Counted from the first letter of the stretch, positions 50,194 through 59,464 are shown. The stretch is 64,000 bases of DNA from Bacillota bacterium (GCA_023391105.1 JAEWBO010000001.1:1-64000); one strand, 5' to 3'. Notes: a model not told the origin generated them from the sequence alone. A program made the numbers and translations.

Positions 50194-51072
50194 ATGAAAC
50201 CATTGCGCCTGTTTGGCGGCAGACTCAAAATCAATCTGCTCATGATACCTGCCGTGGTGTTTTTGCTTATCGTAGGCATGGGGGATGTGGTGCTTTACTA
50301 CATCCCCACCGTGCTGCTGCATGAATGGGCTCACGTGATTTTCGCTTCGGCGCTTGGTATGACGGTTTCTGAAATGGAGCTGTTTCCGTTCGGGTGCGCG
50401 GCAAAGCTGCAATGCTTTGCCGTTTCACGCACCAAAGAAATTGTGGTGGCTGCCGCAGGCCCGGCCGCAAATATGGCGGCTGCCTGTGCCACTTTTTTTA
50501 TTGATAAATACGGGTTCGAAATTACGGTGGCAGAGCGCCTGATTTCTTCGAATCTTGCGCTGGCCGCGGTGAATATGCTGCCTGCGCTGCCGCTGGACGG
50601 CGGACGCATCGTGAGGGCCATTTTCGCATCGTTTATAGGTTATAAACGCGCCACGCGTTTAACCGCCTGTGCGGGTATTTTTTTTGCCGCCATGCTTTTG
50701 GGAGTGGGGGTTTGGGCGCTCTTTCAAGACACGCTGAATCCAAGCTTTTTCATTATGGGCTTCTTCTTATGTCTGGCGGCGGTCAAAGAGCTTAAAAGCG
50801 CACCCTATACACTGATACGCGACTTTTCGGGCAAACGTGAGACCATTGATAAGCGCAAAACGCTAAGCATTAACCGCTTTGCCGCGATGCGTACAGAAAC
50901 ACTGCGCGACATCATGCGAGAATTTGAAGCGGGCAAATACAATATGGTGACGGTTCTCGATAAGGATCTTGGTGTGTTGGGCGAGCTGGATGAGCGCCAG
51001 ATACTCGATGGCATGATAGAAAAAGGCACGCAGGTGACACTGGGCAGCATATATAAGTTAAGGAAGGACTGA
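50194..51072 (+). CDS. SpoIVFB-like M50 site-2 protease with CBS domain
   Basis: A 292-residue intramembrane zinc protease. HEWAH (H43-E44, H47) and LPLDGGR (D135) form the active site; about six membrane segments fill residues 12-200. A C-terminal CBS-like region (about 220-290, EFEAGKYNMVTVLDKDLGVLGELDE) would sense ATP/AMP state. In Bacillus SpoIVFB cleaves pro-sigmaK in the mother cell, inhibited by SpoIVFA and BofA. Paired with the SpoIVFA-like gene upstream. The role in sporulation is inferred from the pairing. Confidence 0.85.
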   Translation: MKPLRLFGGRLKINLLMIPAVVFLLIVGMGDVVLYYIPTVLLHEWAHVIFASALGMTVSEMELFPFGCAAKLQCFAVSRTKEIVVAAAGPAANMAAACATFFIDKYGFEITVAERLISSNLALAAVNMLPALPLDGGRIVRAIFASFIGYKRATRLTACAGIFFAAMLLGVGVWALFQDTLNPSFFIMGFFLCLAAVKELKSAPYTLIRDFSGKRETIDKRKTLSINRFAAMRTETLRDIMREFEAGKYNMVTVLDKDLGVLGELDERQILDGMIEKGTQVTLGSIYKLRKD

Positions 51073-51132
51073 TAATATTTCGGATCAAATCAATTGAAGC
51101 GCCCCTTAAAAAAAGTGAGACGTGTTGACAGA

Positions 51133-51161
51133 TTGTCAGTAAGAGTTTGCTGTGATACAAT
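51133..51161 (+). promoter_or_regulatory. SigmaA-type promoter
   Basis: TTGTCA-N17-TACAAT, 18 bases before the start of the metallo-hydrolase gene. Confidence 0.6.
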
Positions 51162-51179
51162 CGTTTATGAGGTGGTAGG

Positions 51180-51881
51180 GTGAGAATTTATTATTTACAT
51201 CACAGCGCGGTTTGCGTGATATTCGACAGAACATTGCTGATATTTGATTATTATCTGCATGAAGGTGATAAGCATATTGAAGACGGACATATCTCAAAAG
51301 AAGATATTGCGGGCTTTGATCACGTTTATGTGTTTGTTTCGCATTCCCATCACGATCATTTCAATCCGGTCATTTTTGAATGGGCATCGCCCAGCGTGAC
51401 TTATATACTCGACAGCACCATTAAAGAAGCGCCCAAGGACGCGGTTGTTCTGCGCCCCGGTGAAACCTATAACGATGAATCCATTTATGTGCGTGAATTC
51501 GGTTCCACTGATTGCGGCGGCAGTTTTTATGTGAATATAAACGGGACAAGCCTTTTTCATGCGGGTGACCTGAACGATTGGCACTGGAAGGACGACGGCA
51601 ACAAACGTTATTCACGCGTGATGACCAAAATGTTTGATCGCGAGATAACATATATTAAAGAACATGTGGCGCATATCGATTATGCGTTTTTCCCTGTTGA
51701 TAAGCGCATGGGCTCTGACCATGACGCGGGAGCAAGGAAGTTTATCGACACCATAAAGCCCGATGTGCTGATTCCCATACATTTTCAGAGCTTTGCAGAT
51801 GCGCAAGAGTTCGGCGAATTGATGGATGGCGGCGCGACCAGGGTGCTCGGTGTGCATCACATGGGAGAAAGGTTGTTATAA
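51180..51881 (+). CDS. MBL-fold metallo-hydrolase
   Basis: A 233-residue metallo-beta-lactamase-fold protein. GTG start close after GAGGTGG. SHSHHDHFNP is the metal-binding motif (about residues 58-67), with FHAGDLND and a late PIHFQSF histidine completing the site. It resembles the UlaG-like/L-ascorbate-lactonase group of MBL proteins, but substrate cannot be assigned. The stop overlaps the next ATG by one base, so the two are co-translated. Confidence 0.85.
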   Translation: MRIYYLHHSAVCVIFDRTLLIFDYYLHEGDKHIEDGHISKEDIAGFDHVYVFVSHSHHDHFNPVIFEWASPSVTYILDSTIKEAPKDAVVLRPGETYNDESIYVREFGSTDCGGSFYVNINGTSLFHAGDLNDWHWKDDGNKRYSRVMTKMFDREITYIKEHVAHIDYAFFPVDKRMGSDHDAGARKFIDTIKPDVLIPIHFQSFADAQEFGELMDGGATRVLGVHHMGERLL

Positions 51882-52249
51882 TGACATTTACGATTGAACA
51901 TGCCAATATCAATGTATTGGATATTGACGCAAGCATCAGGTTCTACGCCGAAGCCTTGGGACTCAAGGAGACGCGCAGAATAACCGCAGACGACGGATCA
52001 TTTGTGATCGTTTTCATGGAAGACGGCATCACGGGATTTAAGCTGGAGCTCACGTGGCTTCGTGACAAGGAAGGGCCGTACAATTTGGGTGACAACGAGA
52101 GTCATATCTGCTTTGCTGTGGATGATTTCGATTCGGCGTATGCGCACCATAAACAGATGGGCATCATAAGCTATGAGAACGTATCAATGGGCGTGTATTT
52201 CATATGCGATCCGGACGGGTACTGGCAGGAGATCAAACAACGCCCTTAG
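51881..52249 (+). CDS. VOC/glyoxalase-family protein
   Basis: A 122-residue protein with two betaalphabetabetabeta modules of the vicinal-oxygen-chelate fold. FTIEHANINVLDIDASIRFY is the typical N terminus and H-I-C-F plus DPDGYWQEI end the second module. Candidate metal ligands (His8, Glu in FKLELTW, His in ESHICF, Glu in WQEIKQ) match glyoxalase I. Whether it is a real lactoylglutathione lyase or another VOC enzyme is open. Coupled to the upstream metallo-hydrolase, which suggests a two-step detoxification, though not proven. Confidence 0.85.
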   Translation: MTFTIEHANINVLDIDASIRFYAEALGLKETRRITADDGSFVIVFMEDGITGFKLELTWLRDKEGPYNLGDNESHICFAVDDFDSAYAHHKQMGIISYENVSMGVYFICDPDGYWQEIKQRP

Positions 52250-52282
52250 GTGGAAACTGTCGTCATATAAAATAAATCGACG

Positions 52283-52312
52283 TTGCCTGTATTTGCATAA
52301 TCATGATATAAT
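52283..52312 (+). promoter_or_regulatory. Extended -10 promoter
   Basis: TTGCCT-N18-TATAAT with TGA directly before the -10 (extended form), 39 bases before the radical-SAM gene. Confidence 0.55.
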
Positions 52313-52350
52313 AACATCTGGTGTAAAATAGCAGACGGTAAGGACATCGA

Positions 52351-54186
52351 ATGATCGATACTAATAAACTTGAAATTGTATTGCCCAAAGTAAGCAAACC
52401 GGCCCGATATACGGGCGGCGAACTCGGCGAGGTAAAAAAAGATTTAAAAGGCGTGGATGTGCGCTTTGCGTTTTGTTTCCCGGATGTGTATGAGGTGGGG
52501 ATGTCTCACCTGGGAACAAGCATACTCTATCACTTGGTTAATGGGATGGATGGCGTTTATGCCGAAAGGTGCTTTGCGCCATGGCCGGACATGGAGACGG
52601 CCCTGAAGGACACGGCGCTGCCGCTCTACTCGCTGGAAACAAAGTCCGCGCTTTTTGATTTTGACATTGTGGGATTCAGCCTTGGCTACGAAATGTGTTA
52701 TACCAATGTGCTGACCATGCTCGATCTTGGACGTATCCCCATATATTCCAAAGAAAGACGCGATGGCGATACGATCGTGATTGCGGGCGGAGGCTGTGTG
52801 TACAACCCCGAGCCGCTTGCCGATTTCATCGATATTTTTGTGGTGGGCGAAGGCGAGGAAGTACTCGTTGAGCTTATCGAATTATACAGAGTTTGTAAGA
52901 AGGATCGTTTAAGCCGCAGCGATTTTCTGCGCCGCGCTGCAGGTATACAAGGCATTTACGTGCCGTCTCTTTATAAGGTCACGTATCACGCAGATGGAAC
53001 GGTAAAAGACATCACCGCCGATGAAGGCGTGCCGATGCCGGTGAACAAACGCATCGTCAGTGATTTTGACGCGGGATTTTTTCCTCAGTCGCCCATTGTG
53101 CCGTATCTTGGCGTGATACACGACCGTGTGACTGTGGAGGTCATGCGCGGTTGTACGCGCGGCTGTCGGTTTTGTCAGGCGGGTTTTATTTACCGCCCTG
53201 TGCGCGAAAGAAGTGCGGACACGCTGATCAAGCAGGCCAAGGCAAACATTGCTCACACCGGGCACGAGGAGGTCTCGCTGTGCTCGCTGTCCACAGGCGA
53301 TTATTCGCAGGTGGCGCGGCTCGTGTGCACCCTGTCGGACGATTTTTCGGGCACGGGTGTGTCGCTTGCAGTGCCGTCGCTGCGTATCGACTCATACGAG
53401 GGCGAATACGCGCAGAAGCTCAAAGAGGTGCGCAACACAGGGCTTACCTTTGCTCCCGAAGCGGGGACTCAGCGCCTGCGTGACATAATCAACAAGAACA
53501 TCACGGAGGATGACATATTCACGGCGGTCAAGGAAGCGTTTGAATCGGGTACGAATGGCGTCAAGCTGTATTTTATGATGGGGCTGCCCGGGGAAACCAT
53601 GGAGGATGTGTTGGGCATTGCCGATATCGCGGCGCGTATACGCAGCATCTATTACGAGGTGCCCAAAGAGAAACGCTCAGGCGGGTTTAAGCTTACGGTC
53701 AGCGTGTCATGCTTTGTACCCAAGCCGCACACGCCGTTCCAATGGGCGGCGCAGGACGATATTGCTGTCTTTGAAGATAAGCAGCGGCGCCTCAAGGACG
53801 CGCTCAGAAGCGTCAAGGGCGTCAAGTTCAACTGGCATGACGCGAGGCTGAGCATGCTCGAAGCGGTGTTTGCACGCGGCGACAGGCGGCTTTCAGCCGT
53901 ACTTATGAACGCCTATGCGGCGGGTTGCCGGTTCGACAGCTGGAAAGAGCTTTTTGATTTTGATAAATGGTGCCGTGCGTTTGAGGACGCGGGTGTTGAT
54001 CCCGCCTTTTACGCGGCACGTGAACGAAAATTTGCTGAGGTTTTGCCTTGGGAAGTGATTGATTCAGGGCTCAGTAAGTCGTATCTCTGGAAGGAAAAAG
54101 AAACCGCGGAAGCGGCTGCGACCACGCCCGATTGCCGCCTTGGCTGTACGGGCTGCGGGCTTAAGGAAGCGGGGCTGTGCGTATGA
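52351..54186 (+). CDS. TIGR03960-type radical SAM protein
   Basis: A 611-residue protein with an N-terminal B12-binding-like domain (about 30-190) and a radical-SAM domain whose cluster motif is CTRGCRFC (starting near residue 268). GAGTQ-like EAGTQRLR and the MMGLPGET segment are present. A C-terminal cysteine pattern CRLGCTGCGLKEAGLC may bind another cluster. The family (TIGR03960) always sits next to a TIGR03936 partner, as here; they are often near rng and rplU in Clostridia. The biochemical role is not known. The next gene overlaps its stop by four bases. Confidence 0.9.
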   Translation: MIDTNKLEIVLPKVSKPARYTGGELGEVKKDLKGVDVRFAFCFPDVYEVGMSHLGTSILYHLVNGMDGVYAERCFAPWPDMETALKDTALPLYSLETKSALFDFDIVGFSLGYEMCYTNVLTMLDLGRIPIYSKERRDGDTIVIAGGGCVYNPEPLADFIDIFVVGEGEEVLVELIELYRVCKKDRLSRSDFLRRAAGIQGIYVPSLYKVTYHADGTVKDITADEGVPMPVNKRIVSDFDAGFFPQSPIVPYLGVIHDRVTVEVMRGCTRGCRFCQAGFIYRPVRERSADTLIKQAKANIAHTGHEEVSLCSLSTGDYSQVARLVCTLSDDFSGTGVSLAVPSLRIDSYEGEYAQKLKEVRNTGLTFAPEAGTQRLRDIINKNITEDDIFTAVKEAFESGTNGVKLYFMMGLPGETMEDVLGIADIAARIRSIYYEVPKEKRSGGFKLTVSVSCFVPKPHTPFQWAAQDDIAVFEDKQRRLKDALRSVKGVKFNWHDARLSMLEAVFARGDRRLSAVLMNAYAAGCRFDSWKELFDFDKWCRAFEDAGVDPAFYAARERKFAEVLPWEVIDSGLSKSYLWKEKETAEAAATTPDCRLGCTGCGLKEAGLCV

Positions 54187-54851
54187 GAATGGCACTAGAA
54201 TTCGCCAAAAAAGGCGCCGCAAAGTATATCTCGCATTTGGATCTCCAACGTGCGTTTTCGCGCGCCATAAGGCGCTCCGGGCTGCCAGTGAAGCTCTCGG
54301 AAGGGTTTAACCCGCATTACGTCGTGTCGTTTGCATCGGCGCTCTCATTGGGTATGGAAAGCGAATGCGAATGTGTGGAAGTGGCGATGGCGCAAGAGGT
54401 GCACGCTGATGAGTTTCTGCTTAAGATCGCACGTGCGCTGCCGCCGGGCCTTGTGGCCAGACGTGCGGTGAGGCTGCGTGACAACGCGCCCAAGCTCATG
54501 GCGGCGCTCAGCGAAGCAGAATATGAAATGCCCGTTGATGCATCACGCGCACAAGAAGTGCAACGAAGCATCGAGGATATATTAAACCGCAAAGAGATTT
54601 TGGCTGTCAAGGTATCCGGCGGAAAGGAAAAACAGATCGATATCCGCCCGATGATTAAAGCACTGTCCTTGATTGATGGCAGGCTCATGATGCGGCTCTC
54701 CGTCGCCCAGACGGGCTCGTTAAAGCCGGAGATGCTTTTGGATGAGATCGAAAAGCAGACGGACAAGCTGGAGCGATGCGTGAAAAGGACGGCCTTGTAT
54801 ACGCAATCCGGCGGTGAAATCATGGATTTGCTGGATGCATTTAAGCTGTGA
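54183..54851 (+). CDS. TIGR03936/DUF2344 partner of radical SAM protein
   Basis: A 222-residue protein of the DUF2344 family. Start ATG at 54183 overlaps the previous stop (ATGA); the frame opens two codons earlier. Signatures: FAKKGAAKYISHLDLQRAFSRAIRR, PVKLSEGFNPHYVVSFASALSLG. Some species fuse this domain to the radical SAM protein; here it is a separate gene, consistent with a two-part enzyme. Function unknown. Confidence 0.88.
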   Translation: MRMALEFAKKGAAKYISHLDLQRAFSRAIRRSGLPVKLSEGFNPHYVVSFASALSLGMESECECVEVAMAQEVHADEFLLKIARALPPGLVARRAVRLRDNAPKLMAALSEAEYEMPVDASRAQEVQRSIEDILNRKEILAVKVSGGKEKQIDIRPMIKALSLIDGRLMMRLSVAQTGSLKPEMLLDEIEKQTDKLERCVKRTALYTQSGGEIMDLLDAFKL

Positions 54852-54904
54852 ACTTAGCAGGCTGGATGCCTGTTATATATTTTAAATTATATTTGGAGTG
54901 ATTC

Positions 54905-56434
54905 ATGAATAAAAAAATCGTTGCGGATGTCAATGGCTTAGAGGCCAGGATTGCCCTGCTGGAAGACGATAAGCTGGTGGAGATTCATGTGGAACGCCGG
55001 GGAAAAGAGCGCCTTGTGGGCAACATCTACAAGGGGCGCGTGGCCAATGTGCTGCCGGGTATGCAGGCAGCATTTGTAGACATCGGGCTGGATCGTAACG
55101 CTTTTCTCTATGCGGGCGACATACTGGCAGATACATCGGATTTTGAATTCGGCCAGAAATCGGACTCTGTGAATCTGAGACCCAACAGGATTGAGGACAT
55201 GGTCAAGGAGGGGCAGGAGATACTTGTTCAGGTGTTGAAGCAGCCCGGCGGAACCAAGGGCGCGCGCATCACCACGCATGTGACGCTGCCCGGCCGCATG
55301 ATGGTGCTGATGCCCACGGTGAACCATGTGGGCGTGTCACGCCGAATTGAGGACGAACAGGAGCGCACGCGTCTTAAGGACATCCTGGAGGAACTAAAGC
55401 CAAAAGATATGGGCGTTATCGTGCGCACGGCGGCTGTGGGCAAAACAGCGGAGGATTTTGAGAGCGAAGTGCGGTTCCTGGCGCGGCTGTGGCAGCGTAT
55501 CGTGAGCCGCAGCGATGTCATTCGGGCGCCGCGTCTGCTGCATGCAGAGGAGTCGCTCGTGTTTCGTACTGTACGCGATATGTTCACAACGGACGTGTCC
55601 GAGTTTGTGATTAACGATCACGATTATTATGACAAGGTGGTCGCGGTGGCGGGCATCATTGCGCCGCATTTGAAGGACAGGGTGCGCGTCTATACGACAG
55701 GCATCAATATATTCGACGATTTCGGTATTCAGGCGCGCATTGACAAGGCGCTGGAGAAAAAAGTCTGGATGAAAAACGGCGCGTACATCATCATCGACGA
55801 AACCGAAGCGCTGACCGTGATCGATGTCAATACGGGCAAGTTTGTTGGTGACAACAATCTGCAAGAAACGATACTTGAGGTAAACAGAGAAGCAGCCAAG
55901 GAGATTGCGCGACAGCTGCGTCTCAGAGATATCAGCGGCATTATCGTCATCGACTTTATCGATATGGAAGTGGAGGGCAACAAGCAAAAGGTTGTGGAGA
56001 CGCTTGAGAACGCGCTCGCCAAAGACCGTACCAAGACCAACGTGCTTGGCATTACGAGCCTTGGGCTTGTGGAAATGACGAGAAAGAAGGTGCGGCGCAA
56101 GCTTTCCAGCATCGTGAAGCGCACCTGCCCCTATTGCGGCGGCAGCGGCCTGGTGGACAGCGAGGAAACGACGGCGATGAACATAAGGCGGTTGATACTC
56201 AGACAGACCGCGAACTCGGATATCAAGGAATACCTCATCGAGGTCAGCCCGCTTGTGGCCAAATACATTGAGAGCAAGCATGAAACGGACACACCGATAC
56301 TTCCCAAGATAGATGGTGTGAAGTTCTATATCATGTCCAGCGAAGCGATGCACATTGCGGATTACAAGGTGGTAGAAATCACGTCGCAAAAGGAACGCGA
56401 TAAACTGCTTGGAAAAGCCAAGGTGTTTTGTTGA
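54905..56434 (+). CDS. rng: Ribonuclease E/G family protein
   Basis: A 509-residue endoribonuclease. An S1 domain lies at about 38-120 (GNIYKGRVANVLPGMQAAFVDIG), the 5'-sensor and RNase-H-like parts between 130 and 280, the magnesium site in DVNTGKFVG and IVIDFIDME, and the zinc-link CPYCGGSG at about 400. Length and lack of a long C-terminal scaffold match RNase G rather than RNase E. Downstream of the TIGR03960/TIGR03936 pair and upstream of rplU, a common clostridial order. Confidence 0.93.
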   Translation: MNKKIVADVNGLEARIALLEDDKLVEIHVERRGKERLVGNIYKGRVANVLPGMQAAFVDIGLDRNAFLYAGDILADTSDFEFGQKSDSVNLRPNRIEDMVKEGQEILVQVLKQPGGTKGARITTHVTLPGRMMVLMPTVNHVGVSRRIEDEQERTRLKDILEELKPKDMGVIVRTAAVGKTAEDFESEVRFLARLWQRIVSRSDVIRAPRLLHAEESLVFRTVRDMFTTDVSEFVINDHDYYDKVVAVAGIIAPHLKDRVRVYTTGINIFDDFGIQARIDKALEKKVWMKNGAYIIIDETEALTVIDVNTGKFVGDNNLQETILEVNREAAKEIARQLRLRDISGIIVIDFIDMEVEGNKQKVVETLENALAKDRTKTNVLGITSLGLVEMTRKKVRRKLSSIVKRTCPYCGGSGLVDSEETTAMNIRRLILRQTANSDIKEYLIEVSPLVAKYIESKHETDTPILPKIDGVKFYIMSSEAMHIADYKVVEITSQKERDKLLGKAKVFC

Positions 56435-56459
56435 CAGTTTTAAGCGGATATGATATTAT
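56431..56459 (+). promoter_or_regulatory. SigmaA promoter of rplU-rpmA
   Basis: TTGACA-N17-TATTAT overlapping the rng stop codon. Transcription would start near 56466, at the beginning of the L21 leader. Confidence 0.78.
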
Positions 56460-56465
56460 CTAAAA

Positions 56466-56582
56466 CTGAGCCGCACGGAAAATGGTATCTAAATCCGGTA
56501 CGGGATCTCCCAAAAAACATCGATTTTTTGGGGTGAAAAATCGGTACCATCACGGCGAGACTGGGAAGAGGAGGTAAGCAGT
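56466..56582 (+). ncRNA. L21-leader-like cis-regulatory RNA
   Basis: A nested structure in front of rplU: outer GCCG (56470-56473) with CGGC (56553-56556), then ATGGTA (56482-56487) with TACCAT (56545-56550), and a strong inner hairpin CCCAAAAAA/TTTTTTGGG (56509-56517 with 56524-56532). L21 leaders with long-range stems are known in Bacillota and are proposed to bind a ribosomal protein as feedback. Position and layout fit; sequence identity to the Rfam model was not tested. Confidence 0.55.
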
Positions 56583-56918
56583 ATGTACGCAATTTTTGAG
56601 ACAGGCGGTAAGCAGTATAAAGCTGGCAAGGGTGATGTTGTTTTTGTAGAGAAGCTCGACAGTGAACCCGGCAAGCTGGTAAGCTTTGATGCGCTGGTTG
56701 TGGCAGACGGTGACGACATTCAGATCGGCACACCCACAGTCGCAGGAGCCAAGGTGAGAGCCAAGGTTATCGAGCACGGCAAAATGAATAAGGTAGTGAC
56801 CTTTAAGTATAAGGCCAAGAATAACTCCCGCAAAAAGCAGGGCCACAGGCAGCCGTTTACAAAGATCAAGATCACGAGCATTGCCACGGCTGGCAGTAAA
56901 GAAGAAGCGGCAGAGTAG
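56583..56918 (+). CDS. rplU: 50S ribosomal protein L21
   Basis: A 111-residue L21. MYAIFETGGKQYKAGKGDVV at the N terminus and KNNSRKKQGHRQPFTKIKI near the C terminus are diagnostic. A short acidic tail (EEAAE) ends it. AGGAGGT ribosome site. The next gene is rpmA with only 33 bases between; the ribosomal-processing protease gene often found here in Bacillota is absent. Confidence 0.97.
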   Translation: MYAIFETGGKQYKAGKGDVVFVEKLDSEPGKLVSFDALVVADGDDIQIGTPTVAGAKVRAKVIEHGKMNKVVTFKYKAKNNSRKKQGHRQPFTKIKITSIATAGSKEEAAE

Positions 56919-56951
56919 AACAATCCCTAATGGAAAGCGAGGTGCATTTTA

Positions 56952-57206
56952 ATGGCACATAAGAAAGGTGTCGGTAGTTCCAGAAACGGCAGAGACTCAG
57001 AGAGCAAACGGCTCGGCGTCAAACGCGGCGACGGTCAGTTTGTGCTTGCGGGTAATATCCTGGTGCGCCAGCGGGGAACAAAGTTCTATCCGGGCAACAA
57101 TGTGGATATTGGCGGAGATGATACGCTGTTTGCGCTTGTCGATGGAAACGTCAAGTTCGAGCGTAAGGGCCGCGATAAAAAGCAGGTCAGTGTATACCCG
57201 AGCTGA
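56952..57206 (+). CDS. rpmA: 50S ribosomal protein L27, without N-terminal extension
   Basis: An 84-residue L27. It starts MAHKKGVGSSRNGRDSESK, so the mature glycine/lysine-rich end is reached directly. Many Bacillota carry an extra leader of about nine residues that is removed by Prp; that leader is missing here and no Prp gene lies between rplU and rpmA. Otherwise a normal protein. Confidence 0.97.
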   Translation: MAHKKGVGSSRNGRDSESKRLGVKRGDGQFVLAGNILVRQRGTKFYPGNNVDIGGDDTLFALVDGNVKFERKGRDKKQVSVYPS

Positions 57207-57221
57207 CAACATATGATTTTG

Positions 57222-57250
57222 AGCAGGCTCTGCTAATGGCAGAGCCTGTT
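57222..57250 (+). terminator. Terminator of rplU-rpmA
   Basis: Perfect CAGGCTCTGC/GCAGAGCCTG stem (57224-57233 with 57239-57248) extended by one or two pairs, then TTTTCGTTTTG. Confidence 0.9.
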
Positions 57251-57271
57251 TTCGTTTTGTTTGACGCAACA

Positions 57272-57300
57272 TGGCATAATGCGCAAAATGGTGCTATAAT
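57272..57300 (+). promoter_or_regulatory. Possible promoter of aroF
   Basis: A perfect TATAAT (57295-57300) with a weak TGGCAT -35 at 17 bases. TTGACG at 57261 is at the wrong distance for this -10. Confidence 0.45.
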
Positions 57301-57358
57301 GTTTGAGGGTATGCGGCATTCATGATTATTCGCCGTGTGCCAGAGGAAAAGAAAACAA

Positions 57359-58387
57359 ATGAACATACAGCGAATCAAACAAATACCGACACCGGAGCAA
57401 ATTATAGAGGAGATTCCGTTTCCGCCGCATCTTAAGGATATTAAGCAAAAGCGCGATGAAGATATCAAGCGTGTTTTTGAAGGTAAAGATGACCGGTTTA
57501 TCCTTGTCATCGGCCCATGCAGTGCCGACAGCGAGGACTCTGTGTGCGATTATATCGGCCGCCTCGCCAAGGCGCAGGAGAAGGTGCAGGAGCGTATTAT
57601 TATCATACCGCGCATCTATACCAACAAACCAAGAACCACAGGCGAAGGCTATAAGGGCATGGTGCACCAGCCAGACCCCAGCAAAGAGACGGACCTGTTC
57701 GAAGGCGTGAAGGCAATCCGCAGGCTGCATATCAAGGCGCTCAGTGAGTTCTACATGCCCGCGGCCGACGAGATGCTATATCCTGAAAACTATGCGTATC
57801 TTGCGGATGTTCTCGCGTATAACGCCGTAGGCGCGCGTTCGGTGGAGAACCAGCAGCATCGGCTCACCGCAAGCGGTGTGAACACGCCCGTAGGCATGAA
57901 AAACCCGACCAGCGGCGATCTTTCCGTGATGCTCAATTCGATAAAGGCGGCGCAGATGGCGCATACCTTTATATACAACGGCTGGGAGGTCAAAACGGCG
58001 GGCAACCCATATGCACACGCGATACTGCGCGGCGCGGTGACATCGGATGGACGCAGCGTGCCCAACTATCATTTTGAAGACCTGTTCTTGTTTGCGAAAG
58101 CGTATCAAGATATGCAGCTGCAAAACCCTGCGATCTTAATTGACACAAATCACGCGAACTCCATGAAAAACTTTTATGAGCAACCGAGAATCGCGCGCGA
58201 GGTGCTGAACAGCCGGCAATATGAGCCGATTCTCACAAAGATGATCAAGGGGCTTATGATCGAAAGCTACATCGAAGAAGGCAATCAAGCCATCGGTGAT
58301 AACGTATACGGCAGATCCATCACAGACGCGTGCCTTGGCTGGGACGATACCGTCAGGCTCATCGATGATATTGCCGAGAACGTATAA
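57359..58387 (+). CDS. aroF: DAHP synthase, class I (AroF/AroG type)
   Basis: A 342-residue 3-deoxy-7-phosphoheptulonate synthase that condenses PEP and erythrose-4-phosphate, the first shikimate step. Motifs GPCSADSEDS, the PRIYTNKPRTT substrate site, GARSVENQQHR, and DTNHANSMK metal ligands are intact. It is of the AroFGH type rather than the KDO8PS-like type of many Bacillota. ATG at 57359 with AGAGGA upstream; the frame opens eight codons earlier. Single gene; feedback type not readable. Confidence 0.93.
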   Translation: MNIQRIKQIPTPEQIIEEIPFPPHLKDIKQKRDEDIKRVFEGKDDRFILVIGPCSADSEDSVCDYIGRLAKAQEKVQERIIIIPRIYTNKPRTTGEGYKGMVHQPDPSKETDLFEGVKAIRRLHIKALSEFYMPAADEMLYPENYAYLADVLAYNAVGARSVENQQHRLTASGVNTPVGMKNPTSGDLSVMLNSIKAAQMAHTFIYNGWEVKTAGNPYAHAILRGAVTSDGRSVPNYHFEDLFLFAKAYQDMQLQNPAILIDTNHANSMKNFYEQPRIAREVLNSRQYEPILTKMIKGLMIESYIEEGNQAIGDNVYGRSITDACLGWDDTVRLIDDIAENV

Positions 58388-58405
58388 CTTAAAGGGACAC
58401 AATAG

Positions 58406-59263
58406 ATGGACATCACATATGACAACAACAGCTTGACTTTTCACGGTTTATCTCACTTCTCTCTTTCGCAGTGTCTTTGCTGCGGGCAGGCGTTTCGCTG
58501 GAAGCCACACGGCAGCGGCTATTTTGGCGTGGCGATGGGATATGCCGTTTATGCGGAGCAAAACGGGCAGGACTTAACGCTCACAGGTGTACCGGAAAGC
58601 GCGGCGGCGGATTTTATCCGCTATTTTGACCTCGAAAGAGATTACGGCGCCATACAGGCAAGCTATGTCAACGATCCTTTTTTGACTGAGGGCATCTGCT
58701 ATGCAAACGGCCTGCGCGTGCTGCGCCAACCGTATTTTGAAACGCTTATATCATTTATCATATCCGCGAACAACAACGTGGGACGGATCAGCCGCATTAT
58801 CGACACCATATGCGCAAAATACGGTGAGCCTCTTGACGGAGGTAACGATTTTCCGACACCCCAAAGGCTGGCTTCACTATCGCCGGACGAGCTAAAGGTC
58901 TGCGGCACGGGATACCGCGCAGATTATATCATCGGATCGGCCAAGATGGTGTGTGACGGCTTTGATTTGGATGCGGTGGCGGATATGCCGTATGTACAGG
59001 CGCGTGAGGCGATGACGGCGCTGCCCGGCGTGGGGCTCAAGGTGGCAGACTGCGTCGCACTATACGGTATGGGTTTTTTGCAGGCGTTTCCGATGGACGT
59101 GTGGATGCGGCGCGTGGTGTGCGGCGTGTACCATTACGGTGGCAAAAACGACAATATGCTGCGTGAATTTATATACACCACATTTGGTGAGCACGCGGGT
59201 ATCGCGCAGCAGTATTTGTTTCATTACGCGCGGCATCATAAAGAATCGGTGTGCGCGAAATAA
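58406..59263 (+). CDS. ogg: 8-oxoguanine DNA glycosylase (OGG1 type)
   Basis: A 285-residue HhH-GPD enzyme with the N-terminal OGG domain (FSLSQCLCCGQAFRW). ISANNNVGRISRI opens the helical core. The helix-hairpin-helix LPGVGLKVADC gives catalytic K212 and FPMDVW gives D231, 19 residues apart as in the family. It removes 8-oxoG and cleaves the backbone in base-excision repair. A decayed copy of the last 75 codons is found at 61618-61834. Follows aroF by 18 bases. Confidence 0.93.
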   Translation: MDITYDNNSLTFHGLSHFSLSQCLCCGQAFRWKPHGSGYFGVAMGYAVYAEQNGQDLTLTGVPESAAADFIRYFDLERDYGAIQASYVNDPFLTEGICYANGLRVLRQPYFETLISFIISANNNVGRISRIIDTICAKYGEPLDGGNDFPTPQRLASLSPDELKVCGTGYRADYIIGSAKMVCDGFDLDAVADMPYVQAREAMTALPGVGLKVADCVALYGMGFLQAFPMDVWMRRVVCGVYHYGGKNDNMLREFIYTTFGEHAGIAQQYLFHYARHHKESVCAK

Positions 59264-59464
59264 GCCGCTATCAATGAAGCTCCGCTTAGTTTTTGAATAT
59301 GAATAATATGTGAACACTGTCCTTGTTTCTGCCGTACAAATTGTGAATATGCTAAGATTGAAATATCAAGCAGATTTTTTATTAATTGATGCCGATTTAT
59401 TCATCTTGAATAGAACCAATGCGTCATGATATTTTATGAAATTTGAACGAAAGGAGCATCATCT

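Noticed and set aside
55394..56389. A 331-codon open frame on the minus strand
   Set aside because: Antisense to the RNase G gene and without a ribosome site.
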